From Discostella pseudostelligera (Eukaryota; Bacillariophyta; Thalassiosirophyceae; Thalassiosirales; Thalassiosiraceae): 24,179 nt of DNA. The notes under the pieces are model-generated. The model did no database searches and was not told the origin of the DNA. It worked only from the letters and a program-made list of their open reading frames with translations. The stretch lies in contig JALLBK010000501.1 of assembly GCA_036940085.1 (NCBI GenBank), forward strand, positions 1 to 24,179. The letters are read 5' to 3'. Within the stretch, counting starts at the first letter, position 1, and each line of letters begins with the position of its first letter. Of this stretch, positions 9,146 through 17,004 are shown one piece after another. Position numbers and translations under genes: made by a program.

Positions 9146-10195
9146 ATGAAGGTGATCGTCGCTGCCTCCCTCCTCCTATCGGGCACATTTGCCTTCACAG
9201 TTCCGAAACCCACCGCAAATTCACGACCGTCGTCATGGTCGCCCAAGCAGCCGGTAACAACGACGACATCGATCGGCGATGTGATTGATGCACCCACCCC
9301 GTCGTCTCCTACTCATCGTCTGTCACCCCTCTTCATGGGTCGAGCTGCCGCAGTCCGCGCAGCAACCAAGGGCAAGACAGATGCTAAGAAGGCGAAAGTG
9401 AATGCTTACTATGGAAAGAAAATTATCATGGCCGTGAAGCAGGGGGGATCGTCTGACCCCGTTGCCAATCGTCAATTGGGTGAATTAATTAAGGCGGCGA
9501 AAAACAATAGCGTTCCCGTGGATGTGAGTTCAATTTGGTTACTTTTTGCTGTTGGAGTTTCGTATATCCAATTATGCAGTGATATGAATTACCTATTTAC
9601 TTTCTATCTCGCTCAACATCACCCGCCATAAATCATTCGTTTGTATAATCAAAAGAACATCAACCGGGCAATCAAACGTGCCACCGAAAAGGACGCCGGC
9701 GACTTCTCCGAAGCCACCTTCGAAGCCTATGGGCATGGTGGTGCCTCACTCATAGTGAACGTCCTCTCCGACAATTCCAACCGATCCACCGCCGATGTTA
9801 AGAGTGCAATTAGTAAAAATAAAGGCAAGATGGCAGAATCTGGCTCTGTCCTATTCATGTACGACCTAAAGGGCAAAATTGTGATTCCATCGACAGACGT
9901 GGACGAGGAGGCACTGCTAATGTCTGCAATCGAAAATGATGTCAGTGATATGGAATTAGTCGAGGGCGAAGAGGAGGGTACGAGTATAGTGTACACGGAT
10001 CCCAAGGAGACTGCGGCAATGTTTGAGGCGGTGAAGGCCATGGGATTGGATGCCGGAGCGAAAATGAGTTTGTCGTATGTGAGTAAGGCACCGGTAGAAT
10101 GCAGCGATGAAGACTTTGACAAGAATATGGCGATTATAGATGCACTTGAAGAGTTGGATGATGTTGATAGTGTGGAGCACAATATGTCAAATTAA
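9146..10195 (+). CDS. TACO1: YebC/TACO1-family translational activator, plastid-type, two exons
   Basis: Exons are 9146-9523 and 9656-10195. The 132-nt intron begins GTGAGT and ends AAAAG, and splicing gives 305 residues. The junction reads NNSVPVD-NINRAIKRATEKD, matching the YebC signature in which a proline-containing turn precedes NIxRAIK. Upstream come the three-helix N-terminal domain (KKAKVNAYYGKKIIMAVKQGG, DPVANRQLGELIKAAK) and downstream FEAYGHGGASLIVNVLSDNSNR, then SAISKNKGKMAESGSVLFMY, both family hallmarks. Human TACO1 activates mitochondrial COX1 translation, and bacterial YebC2-type proteins relieve ribosome stalling at prolines. The N-terminus MKVIVAASLLLSGTFAFTVP is a signal peptide with an AF junction, followed by a Ser/Thr/Pro-rich stretch to about residue 65, which is the usual route to a diatom plastid. 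Reading on without splicing meets a stop. Confidence 0.92.
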
Positions 10196-10420
10196 GTGAA
10201 GCTGGGAGAAGGAAGGTACATGCACACTACACAAACATGCACCTTTGAGCAGAAGATCATTTGTCCTATATGCAAGATCTGCAGAACCTGCTAGATTTGG
10301 CTACTTAAATTCAATTGTCGTTAAGCAATACGAACATGAACTACTACCTAGTTTATCTAATGCTTATTACCTACCAACTCACCCATGGTGAAGATCACCA
10401 TCCCGTATCATTGATTTACA
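10196..10420. other. Convergent 3' intergenic spacer
   Basis: This A/T-rich spacer lies between the YebC and biotin synthase stop codons. It should hold both 3' ends. I see no gene, repeat or RNA in it. Confidence 0.5.
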
Positions 10421-11779
10421 CTACGCATACTGCTGTTCCATTCCTTTCACCTTTGTAATCTCCACCTCTCCCAATACCTCCATTGGGGCCACTCGTGGAC
10501 CAGCATGGGCAGGCTTACCCACAAATCCCAACTTATGGAACAGTGCCGTATCGGAATCGAATGCAGGATTGTCCGTCGTTAACAATTTATCTCCATTAAA
10601 GATCGAGTTGGCTCCAGCTTGGAACATTAGGAATTGCTCAGCGTCGGAGAAGGAGAGACGACCGGCGCTCAGGCGGACCATCGTTCGAGGCATAACAATA
10701 CGTGCCGTGGCTATCATGCGTGCCATATCAAAAGCATCGACATTGGCAATTCCGTCATCAGCCGCGGCCTCTTCGTCTTCGGCGGCTGCATCCCCCAATG
10801 GAGTGCCCTTTACGGCCACGAGTGCATTAATTGGGACACTCTCGGGATGTTCTGGCAATGTTGCCAACACGTGGAGCAAACCGACCCGATCGGTCTCCTT
10901 CTCACCCAATCCGAGAATACCACCACAACAGACGCTAATACCCGCCTCCCGAACATTGGCAATAGTTTGCAAACGATCTTCATACGTCCGAGTCGTAATC
11001 ACATTGGGATAATGTTCTGGACTTGTATCCAAATTATGATTATAGGCCGTCAACCCCGCCTCCTTCAGCTGACGCGCCTGGTCAGCAGTCAACATCCCAA
11101 GTGTACAGCATACCTCCAATCCCATCCCATTCACACCACGCACCATCTCCAGAATATGACCAAACGCATTCTTCTTATTACCCAATTCTCGCCATGCCGC
11201 ACCCATACAAAATCGTGTCGAGCCTGCCTCCTTCGCCCGAGTTGCCGCGGCCAATACCTCCTGTACCTTCATGGTAGGTGTAGGCTTTACAAATGTCTTG
11301 TGCCGAGTACTCTGTGAGCAGTACGAGCAATCTTCGGTACATCCTCCAGTCTTGATGGAGAGGAGGGTACACTGTTGGACTTCGGCGGGATCCCAATACA
11401 TTCGATGGACGGTCGAGGCACGGTACATGAGTTCATGAAAGGGGAGGGTGTAGATGGAGGCAATTTCTGATTTAGTCCAATTGTGACGGACAGAGGCGGT
11501 TATGCCTCCCAGGGAGCGGGTGTCCTCGTCGGCGTAAATGAAGTTGCGATCGTGCACATCGTTGGGATGACGGAGGAATTCGGATTGTTGGGACGATGAT
11601 GCCGATGCCGACGGTGATGATGGTGACGAGACGAACTTGTCGACGAAGACGTTGTGAGGATTAGTACAGAAAGCTCGTGAGGCATTGATAACGGACGACG
11701 ATTTCGTGCCCTGGGAGCGATGAAGCGCCGCGGTGGCTCCCCTAAGGGTGGAGCGGATTGCCGCCATCGTCATGGTCAT
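10421..11779 (-). CDS. bioB: Biotin synthase, mitochondrial
   Basis: BioB inserts sulfur into dethiobiotin using radical SAM chemistry. I place the start at ATG 11779 (MTMTMAAIRSTLRG, 452 residues). The radical-SAM motif GGCTEDCSYCSQS supplies Cys147, Cys151 and Cys154. The [2Fe-2S] ligands known from E. coli (three Cys and one Arg) are all present: Cys191 in RFCMGAAW, Cys224 in GLEVCCTLG, Cys284 in ISVCCGG and Arg369 in VRLSAGR. NHNLDTSP, ITTRTYEDRL and ESVPINALVAVKGTPL are strongly conserved. An Ala/Asp/Glu-rich insert of about 14 residues follows KGTPLG. The N-terminus is rich in Arg, Ala and Ser without acidic residues and fits a mitochondrial presequence. The frame stays open for 93 more codons upstream, but that stretch covers promoter elements, so I reject the longer start. 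Confidence 0.95.
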   Translation of the reverse strand: MTMTMAAIRSTLRGATAALHRSQGTKSSSVINASRAFCTNPHNVFVDKFVSSPSSPSASASSSQQSEFLRHPNDVHDRNFIYADEDTRSLGGITASVRHNWTKSEIASIYTLPFHELMYRASTVHRMYWDPAEVQQCTLLSIKTGGCTEDCSYCSQSTRHKTFVKPTPTMKVQEVLAAATRAKEAGSTRFCMGAAWRELGNKKNAFGHILEMVRGVNGMGLEVCCTLGMLTADQARQLKEAGLTAYNHNLDTSPEHYPNVITTRTYEDRLQTIANVREAGISVCCGGILGLGEKETDRVGLLHVLATLPEHPESVPINALVAVKGTPLGDAAAEDEEAAADDGIANVDAFDMARMIATARIVMPRTMVRLSAGRLSFSDAEQFLMFQAGANSIFNGDKLLTTDNPAFDSDTALFHKLGFVGKPAHAGPRVAPMEVLGEVEITKVKGMEQQYA

Positions 11780-12134
11780 GGTGCTTGCGCTTGAGATTGA
11801 ACTCGTGTGTTGTTGTTGCGGATCGCGGAGTTGATGTTCATGGTGTTGGTGCTGTGATAGCGCTCGCTTCGCCTTCGCGGTGACAGGCAACACATCAAAG
11901 ATTGCGACGTAATAAGTGACGTCACCAGCAATATGGCGGGAAGAGACGTCATCATCTTCTTCCCGCCATTTTCGCAACTTTCTCCTGCCTCCCGCCATTT
12001 TCCGCCGTCCTCCGATGCGATGCCGCCGCGCCGATGCCGATATGATATGCCGATGCATGCCCGACCTCCGATGCCGACGACGTATTACATTACTATCTAC
12101 TCCTACTCCTACTCCTACTAATACCCTTTATCGA
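11780..12134. promoter_or_regulatory. Divergent BioB/CoaD promoter: TGACGTCA and three CCCGCC elements
   Basis: A perfect 8-bp CRE-like palindrome TGACGTCA is at 11917-11924, and an additional ACGTCA is at 11946-11951. TTCCCGCC-type elements occur on the minus strand at 11942-11935 (followed by ATATTG), on the plus strand at 11960-11967 (followed by ATTTTC) and as CTCCCGCCATTTT at 11989-12000. A CTACTC microsatellite lies at about 12097-12120, just before the CoaD start. In the diatom Phaeodactylum, TGACGT/ACGTCA elements respond to CO2 and cAMP through bZIP factors. A similar role here is inference. Confidence 0.55.
12097..12120. repeat. CTACTC hexanucleotide microsatellite
   Basis: Four near-perfect units of CTACTC occur 15 bp upstream of the CoaD start codon, probably in its 5' leader. 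Confidence 0.75.
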
Positions 12135-13042
12135 ATGATGATCCATCTTCTACTCCTTGTTGCACTATTATCGGCTTTCATACCACTAGGTATACTGCTC
12201 TATCGTATAGTATTCCCAACGATCCTCTCGTTTCCATGGCAACTACCGTCGGGGTCGTCGTCAGCATCACGTCGAAAGCATGATAAGTCAAAGACCGTCG
12301 TCTTCGCGGGGTCGTTCAATCCGCCACATTGGGGACATTTGGTTATGATACGATATCTTGCAGAGAGGTAAGTGTGGAGATGATTTGGTTTGGGATGGCT
12401 AGCCACGTACTTTACATGTTTCACCAATATCGCAACATCAAAATAATCACAGATATGGACGGGTTATTTGCTGCATTGGAGTAAATCCCAATAAACGGTA
12501 CGATGTTACGCCACAGGCACGTGCACAGATATTGAGGGAAATGCTCAGTGGAGGTGATGATGGTAGTACGAGATGCAAGAATGTGCAGGTGGAAGGTAAT
12601 GAAATGATATTCTACCCATGATATACATGATTTGATGTGCGATTGTTCATATCTTCTAATGATCTATTTTTGCTCTTGTTTTGATACCACTACAGTGGTC
12701 ACTGGCTACATATGGAGATATGCCAGAACTCAGAACGCCTCCCTCTTTTACCGAGGCGTACGAACCTGGTCGGCCGATGGACACGACGAACGACAATTAC
12801 AAATACTAAATTCGTGGGGACCACTATTGCTTGGACCATTAGTGTGGCCTCTACAAACAATATTCTTGGAGGGTGATCCTAAATATCGTCATGTTAGCTC
12901 GACTGTTACGCGGCAGCTGTGTGCGAAGATACGGCAACGGAGATTGAATGGGGAAGAGGAGGCGAGTGCTGAACTCGACGAGCTAACTAAGTTGGTTCCG
13001 GAATGGGTTATGGATACAATTGTGGATGTATACGGGAGATGA
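12135..13042 (+). CDS. coaD: Bacterial-type phosphopantetheine adenylyltransferase with N-terminal membrane segment, three exons
   Basis: Exons are 12135-12367, 12453-12595 and 12696-13042. The introns are 85 nt (GTAAGT...CACAG) and 100 nt (GTAATG...TACAG), and the product is 240 residues. The nucleotidyltransferase motif is VVFAGSFNPPHWGHLVMI with His65 and His68. Further CoaD features follow: NPNKRYDVTPQARAQIL, then GYIWRYARTQ, FYRGVRTWSADGHDERQ (145-148 is the RGLR equivalent) and TIFLEGDPKYRHVSST (193-195). CoaD makes dephospho-CoA from 4'-phosphopantetheine and ATP. The start GSFNPPHWGH also resembles NMN adenylyltransferases, but RGVR plus the later motif order favours CoaD. Residues about 4-32 form one long hydrophobic segment, unusual for this soluble enzyme and suggesting anchorage or a targeting signal. 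An in-frame ATG at 12042 is a weaker alternative start. It is head to head with bioB. Confidence 0.82.
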
Positions 13043-13243
13043 CGAGGATCGCAAAATGGGCAGAGACAGCATGCTAATGATACTCCCTGTGACGCCGTGG
13101 TGGGCGGATGACAAAACATCGCAGAACATGTAAAATACCGCAATCCAAAGAAACTACATTATTCTACAAAATGTACCGTCTTCAATAATTGGTGGGTTTG
13201 TATAATAAGCAATGAAACATTGCGTTTAATTCTATCCAACCGC

Positions 13244-13810
13244 TTAATCAGCATTGGCAGCACGCTTCGCCTTGTGCTTAGCAATCGAGGCACCCGTACC
13301 ACGAATCTTCAATCCCTTATTCTTAGCCTCCTTAATAGCCTTACGACTTGTCTCCTTCTTCTCGGCAAGTCCCTGTCGGACAAGTCGGTGCTTGGGTTCA
13401 AACTTCATAAGAGCATCTTCGTTATCATAAATGACGCAAAAGCCGGTAGATTTTCCACCACCAAACTTGGTACGGAAGCCAAAGAGGACGACTAATTTGG
13501 CATCGGTCTTGTGCATGCCTCCGATCACTCCCTGAAGTTCTGACTTGGCAACATTGGCGCGGCCGGGGTGGATAATGTCCACAATCATCTGTTTTGGGTG
13601 GAGATTGGAGAGTAAAAGAACAAATGGCTGAGAATGATTGATATGAATAAATTATAAATGTGGAATCCACGACGACGAGCAGAAAGCCCAAACGACAGCA
13701 TCGTAGCACCGACAACAGCAACCGACGGCAAACGATGAACTTACCTGCCTTCTGGAAAGAAGGGGATTCTTCATAAATTTACGCGTCTTGACAACAACAC
13801 TCTGACTCAT
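13244..13810 (-). CDS. RPS24: Cytosolic ribosomal protein eS24 (RPS24), two exons
   Basis: Exon 1 is 13810-13745 ([20 protein letters not shown] plus RQ) and exon 2 is 13588-13244, separated by a 156-nt intron (GTAAGT...AACAG). The 136-residue product follows eS24 throughout: VKTRKFMxNxLLxRxQ, then [54 protein letters not shown] and a basic tail. It is a structural protein of the 40S subunit. Intron placement after about codon 22, just before the VDxxHPG strand, is a clean fit. The reading frame is also open upstream to an ATG at 13975, which would add 55 residues rich in Ser, Thr and Asn. No eS24 has that extension, so I treat it as leader. Confidence 0.97.
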
Positions 13811-14065
13811 GGTTGACAATATATTGTTGGTATTACTAGGATAGATTTCCGCTGAACTGTCGTAGTAGTAGGCCGTAATAGTATTCGATGTTGATGGTCG
13901 ATGGAATGAAGTGAAGGTGGAAGTGGAAGGAGAGTGTTGTCTCGTCGCTGTTCGCTCGTCGTTGTTGATTGGCATGATTGTGCAGAGCTCATTACTTCAG
14001 TAACCGGTAGGAGGTAAATTTGAGCGGGGATATTCGGGGGGGAGAGCTTTTACAGGCCTTACAAA

Positions 14066-16662
14066 ATGACGTATCTGTACTCCTACTTACTCCTTGTGGT
14101 ACCATCAACCGCACGGACTCCCAAATCCTCCTCCGCATCCAACTCCAAAGCCAAAGTCGGCGCCAAAGCCAAAACCAAACAAAAGACGCCGCCGACCATG
14201 GCGGCCAACATTCAACCCGGCAAAGGCCGTAACGCTACGAAATATAATGGCCCTCCGAAGAATGGATACGCCGCTCGATATGAGCAGCTGCTCATGGATG
14301 AGCTATCTTTGGAAAATTCCAGAAAGAACTACCTGAAATCCTCCGCCGCCACCGCCACCGCCACTCTGCCCAATGGCAATGGTGTCACTACCGCTAGAAG
14401 CGATGAAGAACAACTCTCGACACTGAAGATTCGTGGCCTGATACATCGAGCTTCCCTGGAAGGCATGCTCCTAGGTGCTCAACATGCTGCAGATGAGGCA
14501 AAGTCAAATCTTAACAATGCAGTTTCGATAGAGTATGAACAGGGCTTGGAGCGACCAGAATCAAAAGATGCGCTTGCGGCATTGTGGACAATGAAATCAA
14601 GACAGTTGGAAAATGACGATAATCAAATACCCCTACCTCTTGGATCAGAATCACTAGCATGGAGGCGTAAGTTTTTGTCGGGTATACCGGAGTGGATGGA
14701 CGTGAACAATGGGAGCATGAATGGGTCATCAAAGTTGGAAGCAAACGTTGATGATTTTTTCTGTGCTTTTGGTGAATGCAGGCGGAGAGATCATGCTGTG
14801 GCATGCGACAGTGATGTAAACGTTTCATCAGACAGCGATGGATATGAAAGAAACGACAATCGAAAACCACAGTCGAAGCGGAAGAAAACGAAGGATGTAA
14901 TTGAGATCAATGACGAACCCATAGTTGTCACTTGCGCTTCGAGTTCACCCTCGCCGGAACGACCTGTCGAATCTAGTGTCAATGTGTCCAAACCGCCATC
15001 GAGAGATAATGTGCAGAGTCACAATCGTTCTCCACCGAACGCTTTTGATCAACAAAGCACCGGACAACCTCAACATCATCAAAATGGAAATGTGAACGGC
15101 GTAGCAATCCAAGCTGCACCTCAACCAATGCAACGTCCTTCATCGAGCGATGGCACACTAAATCCCTACCAAAGAAAACAACAAACTCAATGGAAGAATG
15201 ATCAACATCAGCAGCCGATCCGACATCAGAATGAGCCATCAGCATTTGACTACGACGATAACAATTCATATCACAATACAGACGATACATTTGATTCAAT
15301 GGCGAAGAAAAATCCATTTTGCACGGCAAGAGAGCTTGGACCAAACTTCAAAGACACATCATCACGAGGTGGCAACAAGAGAGGAGACCATGGTGATAAA
15401 CGGCAATACGTGGTCCAAGGAAAGACATATCTGCTGGATTGCAACGAAAGTTTCAACCTCCCATGAAGCGTGAGAATGGCGGTGGGCAAGCGTCAGGAAA
15501 TGCCAACAACAGTAGCAGCAGCAATTCCAACTCGACATCTCGGCAGGCTTATGGTGGTGGGAATATTGGATCTGGGAAAGATGATGACGAACTTCCCGAG
15601 GAACTCCGTGGACTTGACAAGGAGTTGATTGAAAAGATAAACAATGAGATTGTCGATTCCGGAGAGCAAGTCACCTTTGATGATATAGCTGGATTGAAAC
15701 ATGCTAAGGAGACTGTGAATGAGCTAGTGATCATGCCGATGATACGGCCTGATTTGTTCACGGGCCTACGTGCATGTCCGAAGGGATTGCTACTTTTTGG
15801 ACCACCTGGTACTGGTACGTATGGTTACGATCTTTCAAGTGACAATGACTTGCTCTCAATCTTGGCCACTAACATTCTCATTTCATTCGTTATTCGACAC
15901 CAAAACGCAGGTAAAACATTGATTGGAAAAGCCATCGCTCATGAAAGTCGAGCAACCTTCTTTTCCATTTCGAGTTCTTCACTAACAAGCAAATGGATCG
16001 GAGAAGGCGAGAAGTTAGTACGGACCCTATTCGCCTTGGCTTCCTACCGTGCACCATCTGTGGTGTTCATCGACGAAGTTGATAGTTTGCTAACGCAGCG
16101 GAAAGCGGACGAAAATGAAGCTAGTCGAAGGATTAAGACAGAGTTTCTCGTGCAGCTCGATGGTGCGGGGAATGGAAGGAAAGGACAGGTCTTGGTCATT
16201 GGCGCTACCAACTTGCCACAAGAGCTGGATGATGCCGCACGTCGACGGTTTGTGAAAAAGTTGTACATTCCTTTGCCAGATCAAGAAGCCCGTGAATCGT
16301 TGTTAACCAATCTGTTGAAGAAGAATGACAATACCTTGTCGGATGCACAGATAACAAAATTGGCATTGGCGACAGATGGTTTCAGTGGTGCCGACTTGAA
16401 GAATTTGTGTGCCGACGCTGCAATGGGCCCATTGAGGGAGTTTGGTGCAAAAGCACTGGAAATCAATACGTCCGACCTACCCCCGATATCCTACAACCAT
16501 TTTCGAAAAGCACTACGCAAAATGAATCCTAGTGTTGCTCAATCTGATCTGGATTGTCATATAGAATGGAATAACAAGTATGGCAGTACGATTGGCCATG
16601 GTGGTGATGACAGCAGTCAAGATAGTGATGCAGGTAGTGTTGGCGAATCATCACTGAAATAG
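14066..16662 (+). CDS. FIGL1: Fidgetin-like 1 (FIGL1) AAA ATPase
   Basis: The C-terminal half is a clear FIGL1: LPEELRGLDKELIEKINNEI, VTFDDIAGLKHAKETVNE, GLRACPKGLLLFGPPGTG then KTLIGKAIAHES, ATFFSISSSSLTSKWIGEGE, Walker B VVFIDEVDSLLTQR, sensor GATN, arginine-finger region DDAARRRFVKKLYIPLP, and a Vps4-type C-terminal helix. FIGL1 disassembles RAD51/DMC1 filaments and limits crossovers. A 96-nt GT-AG intron (15815-15910) splits Walker A. Upstream, residues from 14066 are low complexity, with NPFCTARELG before the AAA part. The frame must change between 15369 and 15450. Possible introns are 15369-15424 (56 nt, 814 residues, keeps KFQPPMKR) or 15410-15450 (41 nt, 819 residues). A sequence indel is also possible. 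ATG 14198 (ACCATGG, MAANIQPG) may be the true start instead of 14066. Confidence 0.9.
15815..15910 (+). other. Frame-neutral intron inside the FIGL1 P-loop
   Basis: The donor GTACGT follows GGT ACT G and the acceptor is CGCAG before GTAAAACA, so splicing rebuilds GPPGTGKT. The intron is 96 nt, a multiple of three, and has no stop in the host frame, so retention would insert 32 residues between Gly and Lys of Walker A. Confidence 0.85.
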
Positions 16663-17004
16663 TGTACAAATCAATATCGATATAATATCATAACTCCTCC
16701 TTCATAACTACATCTTCTTTGGTGAATTCTTCAGACTTGACGTTTGACCTCTGATCTTCACTCATCTCACCTCGTGCCTCGTGATCTCACTTCATTCGTC
16801 TTTGCATTGGAATTGGAAGTGCTGTGCCACGTGGCAATGAAAATTGAAGTGGAAGTGCCACATGACAGACGATGACGATCGCAACCGCACAAGCAGCCCG
16901 CCTCTATCTTCTAGCCGCCGCCCTCCGCCGCCACATCCCACATCGCATGCACCGTCGCCGTCGCATCACCATGGCCATTGTTTGGCTCTAGAGTAGGAGA
17001 AACA
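16663..17004. promoter_or_regulatory. P5CS upstream region with 12-bp G-box palindrome
   Basis: TGCCACGTGGCA at 16825-16836 is a perfect 12-bp palindrome centred on the CACGTG G-box, about 170 bp upstream of the P5CS ATG. A related GGAAGTGCCACATGA lies at 16851-16865, with a parallel GGAAGTGCTGTGCCACGTG just before. TGACGT occurs at 16738-16743. G-box cores embedded in GCCACGTGGC are high-affinity bZIP/bHLH sites in plants. The binder here is unknown. Part of the interval is the 3' end of FIGL1. Confidence 0.55.
16862..16996 (+). other. Overlapping upstream ORFs in the P5CS leader
   Basis: ATG 16872 opens 39 codons ending at TAG 16989-16991, 13 nt before the P5CS ATG. In-frame internal ATGs lie at 16947 and 16971 (ACCATGG, very good context). 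The peptide is Arg/Ala-rich (MTIATAQAARLYLLAAALRR, then HRMHRRRRITMAIVWL). A second frame opens at ATG 16862 and runs 44 codons to TAG 16994-16996. Neither is in the P5CS frame. Whether they are transcribed depends on the transcription start. Confidence 0.45.

Noticed and set aside
9524..9655. YebC read-through, and the CCCGCC inside this interval as a further promoter site
   Set aside because: Read-through meets a stop and breaks the NIxRAIK motif, so this is an intron. The single CCCGCC there lacks the TT prefix and is intronic.
11780..12058. Longer biotin synthase starting 93 codons upstream
   Set aside because: The extra stretch covers the TGACGTCA and CCCGCC promoter elements, and its translation is low-complexity. 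The Arg/Ala-rich presequence-like start fits ATG 11779 better.
16978..17004. P5CS start at TTG 16978
   Set aside because: Nine extra codons from a non-ATG start are not needed. ATG 17005 is the first in-frame ATG and precedes the conserved kinase domain.
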